Shown: positions 33,891 to 42,270, counted from the first letter of the stretch. The stretch: 64,000 nucleotides of DNA from Hydrogenophaga sp. BPS33 (GCF_009859475.1 NZ_CP044549.1:3658001-3722000), one strand, 5' to 3'. Notes: generated by a model from the letters alone, not told the origin. Program-made: numbers and translations.

Positions 33891-34448
33891 ATGCGAGTAT
33901 TTTTGCTGCTGGCCGCCATGATGCTCACAGGCTGCGCAACCCCACCCCCGCAGATGGATCGCGCAGCCTGGTTGGAGATGACGACGCGCATCGTGGACGC
34001 GAAGCCGGAGCAGGCTATTTCTACCGCCGAAAAGGTGCTCAAGCTTGCGGACCCAAATGACACACGGTTCAACCACCGCAACGATGGGTTCGACGCCGTG
34101 CGTCACTCAGTGACATGGGTGATATTTGCCTTTATCGACGAGTATTTCCTTTGGACTGTCACGGCAATGCCAGAAGGCCAACGGACTTCTCTGCGGGTGA
34201 ATGCCTCGAGAACGAGTGCGTCCACCACCGCGGCCATGGTCGCGCCTGGTGTCGCAGCGCCGCTGATGACTGGCGCCGCTCCCGGCCACGCGATCCAAGA
34301 CCCCAAGCTATACGCGCTGTTCTGGTCGCGGTTCGATAGCCTCCAAGGCAAAGGAAAGTGGACCACCTGCGATGAGTTCGGGGCGCCGAATACCGGCAGC
34401 ACCGCGCTCGCCCTGTGTGGCATCGGGCGTGAGGACTTCAAGCCGTGA
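33891..34448 (+). CDS. Predicted lipoprotein, first gene of a plus-strand accessory module
   Basis: The 185-residue protein has a lipoprotein signal (MRVFLLLAAMMLTGC, Cys 15). The mature part has no recognised domain. A hydrophobic stretch near residue 120 (TAAMVAPGVAAPLMTGAAPG) may be a loop or short helix. The ATG has an AGGAAGAG site. Its stop overlaps the GTG of the next lipoprotein (GTGA). The set is inverted relative to the structural genes, as expected for lysogenic-conversion cargo. Confidence 0.7.
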   Translation: MRVFLLLAAMMLTGCATPPPQMDRAAWLEMTTRIVDAKPEQAISTAEKVLKLADPNDTRFNHRNDGFDAVRHSVTWVIFAFIDEYFLWTVTAMPEGQRTSLRVNASRTSASTTAAMVAPGVAAPLMTGAAPGHAIQDPKLYALFWSRFDSLQGKGKWTTCDEFGAPNTGSTALALCGIGREDFKP

Positions 34449-34792
34449 AGATCACGCTGGCCGCTCTGATACCCGCTGTGCTCGCGGCTGGATGCATGTC
34501 GCCTGATAGCGAGCATCGCGAGTATGTGAAGCTTTTCCTGAATGACCCCGAGTCGGCGCAGTTCAGGAGCGTCGAGCAATCAAGGCGCCGAGCGTTGGCG
34601 TGGTGCGGCGAGGTGAACGCAAAGAACCGTATGGGCGGCTTGGCCGGCTTCACCCGCTATGTGCTGGTGATGCCGGATGCCGACTTGAAAATCAAGGTCA
34701 AGACAGAGGTGGAGGAAGCCAAAATGTTTGCGGAGTTCACCACCGAAGGCCAATCCGGCTTTGAAGGGAAGTGGTCGATCTGGTGTAGGTAG
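34445..34792 (+). CDS. Small predicted lipoprotein, GTG start
   Basis: The 115-residue protein has a lipoprotein signal ending LAAGC (Cys 17). The mature part begins SPDSEHREYVKLFLNDPESAQF, a pattern common in small phage and plasmid-borne lipoproteins, and ends in KWSIWCR. GTG is the only start that overlaps the upstream stop and keeps the signal intact. Translational coupling to the first lipoprotein is likely. Function unknown. Confidence 0.68.
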   Translation: MKITLAALIPAVLAAGCMSPDSEHREYVKLFLNDPESAQFRSVEQSRRRALAWCGEVNAKNRMGGLAGFTRYVLVMPDADLKIKVKTEVEEAKMFAEFTTEGQSGFEGKWSIWCR

Positions 34793-34827
34793 CCGACACC
34801 CCTCTGACAGCCCGCCACGAGTTCGAC

Positions 34828-35430
34828 ATGATCAAGACCAACGACTTTAAAAGTATCCTCGCCAACAAGTGGAAGGATTTTCTGACGATGTTCGATGGGC
34901 GAGGGCTAGAGGCTGCCGTCTTCGCGGTGTTGCTAGCTGGCGTGATCATCATTGGTGCGTATGTGCTCAACTTTGCTTTTGAGCCAGATACAGTGCTTTC
35001 AAAGGACCCGGGCAAATGGGGTTCGTTCGGTGACTACGTGGGCGGGCTACTGAACCCCATCGTGGCGCTCGCAGCGCTCGGTTTGCTCGCCTACTCTGTT
35101 CGGATTCAGCGGCAAGAATTAGCTGCGACGCGCAAAGCATTGCGAGATCAGGCAGACCATTCACGGGACATGGTGCGCCTCAATGCCATGGTGACGGTGA
35201 TCGACGCGCACGAGAGGCAGATCGCGCAGCTACGCGCGGCTGGACAGCGCGTCCGTGAAACCCGGCACCAGGTGGACCCTGAGGCAGACGCCATCAGTGA
35301 GAATTTGCGAGAGAAGCTGGACAGAGAAGTCAAAGGCCGGGACAAGTGGCTACGCGAAGTCGAGAGCCTGCTCAAATCGAGCTCCATTCAGGACATTGCC
35401 CGGGAATACGCTCGGAGATTTGGACTTTAG
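34828..35430 (+). CDS. Membrane protein resembling putative phage abortive-infection (PutAbiC-type) proteins
   Basis: The 200-residue protein has two membrane helices (about 30-50 and 75-95). Between them is the segment WGSFGDYVGGLLNPIVALAA. After them comes a coiled coil with RIQRQELAATRKALRDQ. The FGDxxGGxLNPxxA pattern followed by a QRQEL coiled coil is what I associate with the N-terminus of putative phage abortive-infection proteins and related prophage cargo. The usual C-terminal region of that family is short or absent here. It lies in the element's inverted accessory module, which suits a defence or superinfection-exclusion role. Confidence 0.5.
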   Translation: MIKTNDFKSILANKWKDFLTMFDGRGLEAAVFAVLLAGVIIIGAYVLNFAFEPDTVLSKDPGKWGSFGDYVGGLLNPIVALAALGLLAYSVRIQRQELAATRKALRDQADHSRDMVRLNAMVTVIDAHERQIAQLRAAGQRVRETRHQVDPEADAISENLREKLDREVKGRDKWLREVESLLKSSSIQDIAREYARRFGL

Positions 35431-35520
35431 AGTCCTGAAAAACACCTTCGCTGAGCTGCGGCGCTTCAACTCATCGCCGGACGCACGCCGTATCCGCCCT
35501 CTAGGACACGCGCCACCGCC

Positions 35521-35715
35521 CTACGGCGAATCGAGTGTGTAAGTCACCTTCACTCCGAGAGCTGAGCACAGCTTCGCCACGGTGGAGGTCCGCAGATCGC
35601 GTTTGTCCTTCTCGAACTCGGCGATGGCGGTTTGGCTGATGCCGGCCTTGGCAGCGAGGTCGGCTTGTGTGATGCCACGAAGGGCGCGGATTTCGCGAAG
35701 TTTTGAGCCGGTCAT
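35521..35715 (-). CDS. XRE-family helix-turn-helix regulator
   Basis: A 64-residue single-domain Cro/CI-type DNA-binding protein. The helix-turn-helix is clear: LREIRALRGITQADLAAKAG followed by ISQTAIAEFEKDKRDLR. The ATG abuts the preceding stop as TGATG; a GTG one codon earlier is possible. It forms a two-gene unit with a 77-residue protein. It could be the element's repressor or an antitoxin-like partner; no known toxin is encoded beside it. Confidence 0.85.
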   Translation of the reverse strand: MTGSKLREIRALRGITQADLAAKAGISQTAIAEFEKDKRDLRTSTVAKLCSALGVKVTYTLDSP

Positions 35716-35948
35716 CACGCCGCTCCTTCAATCTGTTCATGCGATTGCAGCACGCCAAGTTCTCGTCCGAGATCCTGGAGATCTACATGCGTGCTAGTTG
35801 CAATGTTCCGTGCGCTCAAGACGTACCATTCGCCGAGATCGAGTTCCGCGCGAGATCCTGCTCGAGTCCGGCACAGGCGCGACGCGTCCTCTCGGGAGAG
35901 CGCACGAGAAATGCGCCGTGTGAGGGCGCGTTCAGAGATCGTGTTCAT
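35715..35948 (-). CDS. Unknown 77-residue protein coupled to the XRE regulator
   Basis: The protein begins MNTISERALTRRISRALSRE and is rich in Arg, with LGEWYVLSARNIATSTHVDL in the middle. The ATG at 35948 has an AAAGGAC site. Its stop shares a base with the XRE start, so the two are coupled. I do not recognise the family. A toxin or modulator role is possible given the regulator partner, without direct evidence. Confidence 0.6.
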   Translation of the reverse strand: MNTISERALTRRISRALSREDASRLCRTRAGSRAELDLGEWYVLSARNIATSTHVDLQDLGRELGVLQSHEQIEGAA

Positions 35949-36090
35949 GTCGGTCCTTTCGTTGAAAAACAAAAGGGCCTCTGGGGGCCGGGTGGATCGA
36001 GCGCCGTTCCCAGTGGCCCGAAAAGGGGCCGCGCCATTCCGCGAGTCGCATCAAGATTTCTCTTGAAGGCATGAGGGCTCCCCTCACGCA

Positions 36091-36112
36091 CAGCGGGATC
36101 AAAGTCCCGCTG
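36091..36112. terminator. Hairpin downstream of the tape-measure gene
   Basis: CAGCGGGA-TCAAAG-TCCCGCTG is an 8-bp stem with a 6-base loop, 73 bases past the tape-measure stop. A second small stem, GAGGG-CTC-CCCTC, lies just beyond it. There is no T run, so termination is only a suggestion. Confidence 0.35.
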
Positions 36113-36184
36113 AGTCAATCCACGAGAGGATTCTAACGCCCCCACACAGCTGCAGGTAAGCATTCGCGCACCGCCACGCCAAGG

Positions 36185-38281
36185 TCAGCTCACCGCCGTC
36201 CGCAGGCCGAAGCGGTTCTCCATGGCACGCGTCACCGGCCCGCTGCCGTTGCTGATGGTGTCCGCCACTGCAGTCAGAACGAGATCTAGCAGCTGCGTGC
36301 CGTCGGGCGCGGTGCCGCGCTGCTGAACCGACCCCTGCACCTGCGTGCCGGTCTGATTGATGATGGTCAAGGAAACTCCGCCACCAGAACCGCCGGACGT
36401 TACCGAGCCGGCGCCGGTAGGGATCACTGTGCCGCCCTGGTTTCCCATCATCAGGTACTGCTTACCGCCCATGGCGAGCATCTCCGGGCCGTTCTCGTTG
36501 ACCTCGTACAGGCCGCCGGCCATCACACCGCCGCCGTTGGCCTTGCCAGAGGCTCCGGTTATCCATTTCATGAACGTTCCGAAGGCGTCTCCAACTGCAC
36601 CGGATCCTGTCCCGCCTTGCACCATGTCACCGAACAGGTGACGCGCAAGCTTTGCAGCCATTGCCTCCGCGATCATTCGATTGAGCATCTTGGCGAAGCC
36701 TTGAGCAATGTTGTCGTATTCACCGTTCAATATGTCGGCGAGTCCGGAGCCCAGAGCGCCCTGGATGTTCTCCGCCGCGGTCTTTGCGAACTTGTCCATC
36801 TCGTTGACGGTCTTCTTACTTCCGCTGGTTGCAGCTTCGTACGCGTCCTGAGCGCCGAACACCGCACGCGCGTACGTGTCCCAGTCGACAGCACCCTGCG
36901 TCAGCAGATCGTTGAGCTTGGCGAGTTCGACATTCAGCTCTTCAGCCGGCGTGCGCGTCGACTCGTACACAGCCAAGCCGGCGTCCTTCAAGGCCTTCTT
37001 GCGCTCGATGGTCTCCTCGTCGAGCTTCTTGAATTGCTCTGTCGCCGCCAGCAGCTGCTTGTCCAGGTCGAGCTGCTGCGCCAGGGCGACCAGTTGTTCC
37101 TGCGTGACCCCGCCCACAAGCTTTAGGCGCCCCTCCTGGATGTCGCGCAGCACCGTCTCCTCGACACTCAGTTGCTCGGTGGCGCGCAGCTGCTTCTCGA
37201 GGTTTTCAAGGTACGTCTGCGCTTCGCGGATCGCCGGGTCTGCACGAGGTGTCTTGATCGGTTTGACGTCTTCCGGGATGTCGAGCGACGGCAGAGTCGA
37301 CGCGTTGGGCGGGTTGACGAAACCACGGCCGCCGCCGACTTGCTTGGGGCGATTCACGTCGGCAGCGTTGAACTTCGCCCGCGCGGCCTCGAGCTTTCGG
37401 GCCGCCTCTGCAATCTGCGAGTCGAGGTCGGCGGCGAAGTTGAACGGGCTGCCCTTTCGGTCCTGCAGTGCATCGAGTTCCTTCTTGAACTTGCGCACAT
37501 CGGATGCGAGGCCGGCCAGCGCCGCCTTCTCACCGAACGTGGTGATGTCGTCGAACACACGATTGAAAGCAGGCACCAGATAGCTCGCCAGGGACCGCGA
37601 TACATCCTCGATGTTGGACTCGAATTTCGCCAGCTCCTTGTTGAACTTGTCGACCTCGACCGCGGTCTGGGTGGTCACCGACCCGACAAGCTTCTGCTCT
37701 TCGGCCAAGTCGTTCAGGAACGGGATGATGTCCTTCGCCGCCTTGCCAAACAGCTCCTGCGCCGCCCGCGCCTTTGAACCGTCGTCGGCAAAACCTTTCA
37801 TGGCAACCGCCGTCTGGCGTAGTGCCTCTGCCGGGTCCAGGCGCTTGAGTTCCTCGATGTCGAGATTCAGAGCCTTCAGCACGGCGCCGGGCCCCTTGTC
37901 GGGGTCTGCTTCGTTCAGAACCTGATTGAACTTGATCAAGGTGCCGCTGACCTGGTCAAAGCCGTGGCCGGTCCTGCGTGCAACATCGTCGAGCGCGCTG
38001 ATGTTCTCGATCGTGGCGCCGGACACGTCGCGCAAGTCGTTGAACTGATCGATGGCAGTGATCGATCCGCGGATCCAGACGGCGAGCGCAGTGGTGGCCG
38101 CAGTGAAGCCAACGCCTATCGCAGTGCCCGCGTTCGCCCAGGCCTTTTGCGTGTCCTCTGCGCTCTTCTTCTGGTCGCGGGCGATCTGCGCAGCGGTGCG
38201 GCTGGACTTGCGTTCGGCCTGGTCCATGCCGCGTTCGAAGCCGCCGATTTTTGCCAAAATGTCGAGCGTTAAAACGCCCAA
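36185..38281 (-). CDS. Phage tail tape-measure protein
   Basis: The 698-residue protein has the features of a tape-measure protein that sets tail length. The N-terminus LDILAKIGGFERGMDQAERK is followed by a hydrophobic stretch (about 50-72) and long helical, coiled-coil regions (about 270-480). The C-terminal segment GGGVMAGGLYEVNENGPEML is typical of the family. No tail tube, tail terminator, assembly chaperone or baseplate gene is nearby. It is therefore an isolated tail gene in an otherwise head-type element, either retained for a special use or left from a larger prophage. The upstream ribosome site is weak, so the start is uncertain. Confidence 0.85.
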   Translation of the reverse strand: MGVLTLDILAKIGGFERGMDQAERKSSRTAAQIARDQKKSAEDTQKAWANAGTAIGVGFTAATTALAVWIRGSITAIDQFNDLRDVSGATIENISALDDVARRTGHGFDQVSGTLIKFNQVLNEADPDKGPGAVLKALNLDIEELKRLDPAEALRQTAVAMKGFADDGSKARAAQELFGKAAKDIIPFLNDLAEEQKLVGSVTTQTAVEVDKFNKELAKFESNIEDVSRSLASYLVPAFNRVFDDITTFGEKAALAGLASDVRKFKKELDALQDRKGSPFNFAADLDSQIAEAARKLEAARAKFNAADVNRPKQVGGGRGFVNPPNASTLPSLDIPEDVKPIKTPRADPAIREAQTYLENLEKQLRATEQLSVEETVLRDIQEGRLKLVGGVTQEQLVALAQQLDLDKQLLAATEQFKKLDEETIERKKALKDAGLAVYESTRTPAEELNVELAKLNDLLTQGAVDWDTYARAVFGAQDAYEAATSGSKKTVNEMDKFAKTAAENIQGALGSGLADILNGEYDNIAQGFAKMLNRMIAEAMAAKLARHLFGDMVQGGTGSGAVGDAFGTFMKWITGASGKANGGGVMAGGLYEVNENGPEMLAMGGKQYLMMGNQGGTVIPTGAGSVTSGGSGGGVSLTIINQTGTQVQGSVQQRGTAPDGTQLLDLVLTAVADTISNGSGPVTRAMENRFGLRTAVS

Positions 38282-38323
38282 TGATCTGCTTGCGATGATG
38301 TTCTCCTTGGGTTCGTGGGTTGG

Positions 38324-38644
38324 TCAGCGGTTGTTGACCACAAGGCGCGGAGGGGTGGAGGCCTTGAACCTTCCGCTACTCCGCTCCGCCTTGGCTTGCC
38401 GATCTGCCTTCTTGCCGCCGTCGGCTTTCTTCACGTGCGTGTACTGCACCGCCGCAATGGCCGCTCGGACCTGCGTAGGCGACGCGTTGACAACACCCAA
38501 GGCAACGTTTTGAAGGAGGCTGAGCATGTCGGTCTCCGGCACGCGTACGGGTTCCTGCTTGGGTTTGGGCTTCCGCCCCGCACCAGGCCGAGCACCGCCC
38601 GCGTTCGCACGGGGGCCTCCGCTCTTTCCTTTAACTCCGGCCAT
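38324..38644 (-). CDS. Phage protein with GGARPGAGRKPK head, small-terminase-like
   Basis: The 106-residue protein begins with a Gly/Arg/Lys-rich tail (KSGGPRANAGGARPGAGRKP), then a helical middle (MLSLLQNVALGVVNASPTQV) and another basic segment (KKADGGKKADRQAKAERSSG). Such heads occur on small terminase subunits and other phage DNA-binding proteins. It lies between the HNH nuclease and the tape-measure gene. It may assist DNA recognition at packaging; that is inference. A second, better small-terminase candidate lies at 42271-42657. Confidence 0.6.
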   Translation of the reverse strand: MAGVKGKSGGPRANAGGARPGAGRKPKPKQEPVRVPETDMLSLLQNVALGVVNASPTQVRAAIAAVQYTHVKKADGGKKADRQAKAERSSGRFKASTPPRLVVNNR

Positions 38645-38917
38645 TTGCTGATTCCTTTGAAAAGGGGGCTAAGTTCTGCGCGTGCGGGAGGGCGCGGTCA
38701 GAAAAAAACGTTTCCCCTGCCATGGCGCATAGCCCCCCAGGGTTTGCAACCCCCGGTTTTGCACACATCGGATAGAACGAACCAAGGGGCTCGGTCATCG
38801 ATCCCGCGCACGCATGATTGCGGCATGCCCCGCATCCTTCTCGCGCGCGCACACGAGAGGCGAGTTGTGGGATAGCGATGAAGCGAACCTAGAGGCGCGG
38901 TCATGGAGTGGGTCGAG
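38645..38917. other. Non-coding gap beside the HNH gene, possible packaging-site region
   Basis: This 273-base gap has no credible gene. It includes an A7 run, GC-rich tracts and an alternating CGCGCGCGCACAC stretch near 38843. In HK97-type phages the cos site lies close to the HNH and small terminase genes, so this is where one would look. No specific signal was identified. Confidence 0.3.
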
Positions 38918-39370
38918 CTATCCATGGCCTGGTCCCCCCGGGTCTATGCCTCGCTCGCGCAGGTACTCCGCCGTGATCTTGTGGGCCGTGCCTTGCTGGT
39001 AGCTCGGGCCTTCTGGCCATCCGTCAATGCCCACGCGGTGGCGCGCGGTCTTGTCGTTCTCCATCAGGCGCTTGGTGCTGTCGTGACAGGGCTTGCACAA
39101 CGACTGCCAGTTCGATCGATCCCAGAACAGCTTTTGATCGCCTTGGTGCGGGATTACGTGGTCGACCACGTTGGCGACCTCCACCCGCCCATTGCGCGCG
39201 CAGAAGATGCAGAGCGGATTGCGATCGAGGAACACCGCACGCGCCTTCTGCCACCGGCCGCCATAGCCACGCTCAGCAGTGGTGCGGCCATCACGCCAAG
39301 AGCCCGCTGCGGTGCGCAGGGTGGAGGTGGGAAGGGTGCGCACGGTGCTCTTGAGGGTGCGCAGTGTCAC
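38918..39370 (-). CDS. HNH endonuclease (phage packaging type)
   Basis: The 150-residue protein has the HNH core: CIFC and CKPC pairs bind zinc, DHVIPH supplies the catalytic His, and NWQSLCKPCHDSTKR holds the Asn and last His. In HK97-like phages such HNH proteins stimulate cleavage at cos by the terminase. The N-terminus is basic. Its start overlaps the stop of the Cys-rich gene upstream (ATGA), placing it in the same translated chain as the capsid and protease genes. No large terminase is found, so a helper phage would have to supply one. Confidence 0.88.
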   Translation of the reverse strand: MTLRTLKSTVRTLPTSTLRTAAGSWRDGRTTAERGYGGRWQKARAVFLDRNPLCIFCARNGRVEVANVVDHVIPHQGDQKLFWDRSNWQSLCKPCHDSTKRLMENDKTARHRVGIDGWPEGPSYQQGTAHKITAEYLRERGIDPGGPGHG

Positions 39371-39630
39371 GCTTCCACCTCTTCGGGCTCGTCGCCATCG
39401 GCGCAGTCACAGCACATGGCCTGGCCATTGCAGACCGGGCAGCGCTCAACGCAGCAAGTCGGCACGTGCAGCTGGCCGTGGGCGACGCCGCAATCCCGGC
39501 AGGTCGTGGCGCCATTGGGGTAGTCCGTGCCGTATGGGATCCGACGATAGGGAATGCCGCACAAGGTGATGTGCGTGTCGGCTTGGGCCTCAGCGATCCG
39601 GAAGGCCCAGGCTTGGGCATGCGCGGTCAC
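39367..39630 (-). CDS. Cys-rich small element protein, GTG start
   Basis: The 87-residue protein carries eleven Cys, with CRDCG, CCVERCPVCNG and CCDCADG clusters in its second half that look like zinc-binding knuckles. GTG is chosen as the start because AAGGAGA lies at the right distance and the GTG overlaps the stop of a 32-residue upstream gene. The C-terminus is acidic. A role as a small transcription or packaging cofactor is possible, not shown. Confidence 0.6.
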   Translation of the reverse strand: MTAHAQAWAFRIAEAQADTHITLCGIPYRRIPYGTDYPNGATTCRDCGVAHGQLHVPTCCVERCPVCNGQAMCCDCADGDEPEEVEA

Positions 39631-39725
39631 AGGCCGGTCTCCTTGCGGTGTGCGGTGCACAGCCAGCCGACGCACAGGCGTTTGCAGCCTGGCGCGTGGC
39701 AGCGGTAGATCTGGGCCAGAGTCAT
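39627..39725 (-). CDS. Tiny Cys-rich protein (32 residues)
   Basis: The protein begins MTLAQIYRCHAPGCKRLC and continues with a WLCTAHRKE segment, giving four Cys and two His in a zinc-finger-like arrangement. Its ATG overlaps the stop of the upstream 97-residue gene (ATGA) and its stop overlaps the GTG of the next gene (GTGA). This unbroken coupling on both sides is the main reason to call such a short gene. Confidence 0.55.
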   Translation of the reverse strand: MTLAQIYRCHAPGCKRLCVGWLCTAHRKETGL

Positions 39726-40015
39726 CGCTGCGCCACCTCTTCAAGCATCTCGCGCACGGCCGCAATGTCCGGCGGCAGCTTGTGACAGGCCGCCTGCTCC
39801 ATACCGGGATGGCCAGGCACGTCCGCCCAGAGGAAGAGATGCGGCGTGCCATTGAATCGGGGGAACATTGCCGTGCTCACGGCGGTGACCACCTTTCCGT
39901 CCAACTGACGCAGGCAGTCGACGAAAGCCGCAGGCCAGCGCTCGCAAGCTTCAGCCATTGAGATGAATGCCTCGCCATCGGGGCGGGCGGCTTCGGGGAT
40001 GTCATGGAGTTTCAT
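39722..40015 (-). CDS. Unknown element protein, 97 residues
   Basis: A soluble protein without a recognised domain. It begins MKLHDIPEAARPDGEAFISM and contains PHLFLWADVPGHPGMEQAAC. It lies 9 bases after an 86-residue gene and overlaps a 32-residue Cys-rich gene. The chain of overlaps ties it to the head-gene operon. Role unknown. Confidence 0.6.
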   Translation of the reverse strand: MKLHDIPEAARPDGEAFISMAEACERWPAAFVDCLRQLDGKVVTAVSTAMFPRFNGTPHLFLWADVPGHPGMEQAACHKLPPDIAAVREMLEEVAQR

Positions 40016-40024
40016 GTGCTTTCC

Positions 40025-40285
40025 TTAAAGGACTCGTTCCCAGCCGCTGCCCTCGCGTGAGGAGAAGACCGATCCGGCCTTGATGGCCTTCACGGACACG
40101 TATGTCCCACCATCGCGGCGCACAAGTGAGCCAGGGGGGTAGTCGAGTGCTGATTGATGGTCGCCCGCGAAGGTCATGCACTTGTCCAGCTTGGCTTGCA
40201 TGCCGTCGACGCGCTTCTCGAGAGGCTCGACAGCTTCACGGATCAGGTCGCCCATAGCGGCACCGAAGGCTTCGTGATCAAACAT
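40025..40285 (-). CDS. Unknown element protein, 86 residues, coiled-coil N-terminus
   Basis: It starts MFDHEAFGAAMGDLIREAVE and continues with a helical segment likely to form a coiled coil (PLEKRVDGMQAKLDKCM). The second half (LVRRDGGTYVSVKAIKAG) looks like a small beta domain found in other phage proteins. The start at 40285 has an AAGGATC site and overlaps the protease stop by 8 bases. This arrangement is common just after capsid genes, so a virion decoration or accessory role is possible. Confidence 0.6.
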   Translation of the reverse strand: MFDHEAFGAAMGDLIREAVEPLEKRVDGMQAKLDKCMTFAGDHQSALDYPPGSLVRRDGGTYVSVKAIKAGSVFSSREGSGWERVL

Positions 40286-40895
40286 GGGTGATCCTTTGTT
40301 GCTTGTTCCTCTCATAGTCCGGATGGTCTATGAGGAGAACGGCGCCTGCGCGAGGCGGGGAGATGAGGCGAACGGCGCCGAGAGAACGCTGAATGGAAGC
40401 GTCTGGGTTTGCGGGGATGACCACCGCACTGACCTCGTAGAGCTCCCAGTCGGTGTAGCGACGCCCACCGCTTGGCAACGGCTCCCAACTGCGCCCCATG
40501 AAGCCGATAGAAAAGCCAGTCACCAGGCCCGCTTCGACCATGCGCCAAACCTCATCCGCCTGGCCAATGCCCTCGGCGAACTCGGCTTCGATCCACAGTC
40601 CGCGCCCACGCACCTCGACGCTGCGGATCCAACCAATGGGCACATCGTGTTTGTGCTGCCAGAGCATCGGTAGTGGTGTCTTCCACTTGCCGCCTTTGGG
40701 ATCAACGATGTCGCCCACGCGGTCAACCGAATCGGTGGACGCGAAGCCGCGGACGTGACGCGTGCCAGACGCAACGAACTTCTCCACACCACTGAGTTGC
40801 AGGTCGAGGCGCTTGCTCACCAATGGGTCTGCGCTCCACGGCGGACGCTCCAGAGCGTCGATTGCAGCCTTCACGGCTTGCCAGGTGTGGCTCAT
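40278..40895 (-). CDS. HK97-family prohead protease
   Basis: The 205-residue serine protease would mature the capsid shell. It has FASTDSVDRVGDIVDPKGG, the His in LPMLWQHKHDVPIGW, the Ser in LVTGFSIGFMGR and the Glu in WELYEVSAVVIPANPDA, the normal set for the S78 family. Its ATG overlaps the capsid stop (ATGA) and GGAGGG precedes it. The order capsid then protease is reversed relative to the HK97 order portal, protease, capsid. No portal gene is adjacent. Confidence 0.9.
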   Translation of the reverse strand: MSHTWQAVKAAIDALERPPWSADPLVSKRLDLQLSGVEKFVASGTRHVRGFASTDSVDRVGDIVDPKGGKWKTPLPMLWQHKHDVPIGWIRSVEVRGRGLWIEAEFAEGIGQADEVWRMVEAGLVTGFSIGFMGRSWEPLPSGGRRYTDWELYEVSAVVIPANPDASIQRSLGAVRLISPPRAGAVLLIDHPDYERNKQQRITHV

Positions 40896-41914
40896 AGGCC
40901 CTCCAGCACCACCACGGCGCCAGGCCGTTGACGGCTCCAATTCGCTGCCAATTCCACTCTCATCGCAACGCTGTTGGTCTGCCACATGCTCACCGGCAGA
41001 ACGGGCGAGCCGGCGTCATTGGGATCGTCGGACATCTGCAAGGTGACCTCACCAGCCGAATCCACGCTGAATGCGCCAAGCGCAGCTGCAATGCCGGTGG
41101 GGTCGATCAAGGTCAGCGTGCTGCCCGACGTGCTCGCCGTGTCGGCGCGCGACGTCAGCACCGGGATGCCGAGCAGCTCGCCGCCGCGTGGGCCGATGCC
41201 GGGGAACAGGTAGCGGCCGCCCGCGTCGGTCATCGTCGCGATCCCCGTGGCCGTTGCAGGGTCGGTCACGAAATAGGCAGATGCCAGATCGCCGCGGAAG
41301 GCTTGAATCATGGCCTTCAGGTCTGCGCCGAAATCGGTGGTCGCCGACAACTGCGTTGCTCCGAAGGCGATGCTTGCCGGCACCTCACCCGCGACGCCGG
41401 CATTGTCTGGATCGAGCAGCGCTTCGTCCATCACAACCGTCACCGCGCGCAACAGGTCGTCCTGCAGCGTTGCTTCCAGCCCTGGTTCATTCGCGAGGAG
41501 CATTTCCTTCGTCGTGACAATGATCGCTGCGACCTTCAATGGATCAAGCGAACTGCCCGCAAGCGTGGCGCGCGAGAGAGGCTTCGACTTTCCTTGGCTT
41601 ACCCAGTAGCCACGCGCACCGGCCTGTACCGCAAGCATTCGGGTGACGAAGGGGACACGGCGAAGGCCTTCCATGCGACCGAGCACCGATTCATCCCGGG
41701 CCAGGCCGAAGAATTCCCGCGCGTCCAGACCTGTGTCGACTGTCCCCATTGCGCTCACAGCGGCCTTGGTGACGTCGGCGGCGAGACCCTCACCCCAGCG
41801 CGTGCGCGCGAAGGCGTGAATGGCGTCGGCGTCCGTTGAGTTGGTGAGGGTTCGAGCGATCAGGCCGCGCACGTAGTTGCGACCTGGCGTTGCGATTGCG
41901 AGTGATTTGTTCAT
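40892..41914 (-). CDS. HK97-fold major capsid protein
   Basis: The 340-residue protein matches HK97-type capsid proteins: a helical N-terminus (about 1-110) that likely acts as scaffold, the segment KVAAIIVTTKEMLLANEPGL, and a P-domain with FVTDPATATGIATM and LFPGIGPRGGELLGIPVLTS. The protease gene overlaps its stop. The element thus encodes its own shell and protease, the hallmark of capsid-forming satellites, while lacking portal and large terminase. The upstream gene is a small helix-turn-helix protein 88 bases away. Confidence 0.88.
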   Translation of the reverse strand: MNKSLAIATPGRNYVRGLIARTLTNSTDADAIHAFARTRWGEGLAADVTKAAVSAMGTVDTGLDAREFFGLARDESVLGRMEGLRRVPFVTRMLAVQAGARGYWVSQGKSKPLSRATLAGSSLDPLKVAAIIVTTKEMLLANEPGLEATLQDDLLRAVTVVMDEALLDPDNAGVAGEVPASIAFGATQLSATTDFGADLKAMIQAFRGDLASAYFVTDPATATGIATMTDAGGRYLFPGIGPRGGELLGIPVLTSRADTASTSGSTLTLIDPTGIAAALGAFSVDSAGEVTLQMSDDPNDAGSPVLPVSMWQTNSVAMRVELAANWSRQRPGAVVVLEGL

Positions 41915-42001
41915 GCGTTGATCATTGAGCGTGGTGCCGATTCAGCCAATCAGGCTGCGTTGGGATTTGTGGGGTTTCGTGGGCTTTTGTGAGGTGATTT
42001 C

Positions 42002-42262
42002 TCACCAGCCCGAGACGCACCGGCCGCGCTCGATCAACTCGGCGAGACTGCGCAATCTGTAGGTGGGTCGACCGCTCACGCGATAGAACGCCGGCCCGGT
42101 TCCCGCGCGCCGTTGGTTGGCGAGCGTGCCCGGTGCGATGCCCAGCAATGCCGCGGCTATCTCTTCCGTCACGCGACCGTCACCGCTCACGAATGCGCCG
42201 GCGTCCCTGGCCGCGCTGCGAAGGGCCGCCTCGCACGCGTCGATTCGTTCGATCTCGTTCAT
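42002..42262 (-). CDS. Small helix-turn-helix protein (excisionase/MerR-like)
   Basis: The 86-residue protein has a helix-turn-helix of the HTH_17 type: EEIAAALLGIAPGTLANQRR followed by GPAFYRVSGRPTYRLRSLAE, the wing with the GRPxYR pattern. Such proteins act as excisionases or regulators. It lies between the small-terminase-like gene and the capsid gene. It may control late gene expression of the element. Confidence 0.75.
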   Translation of the reverse strand: MNEIERIDACEAALRSAARDAGAFVSGDGRVTEEIAAALLGIAPGTLANQRRAGTGPAFYRVSGRPTYRLRSLAELIERGRCVSGW

Positions 42263-42270
42263 GGTCGGCC

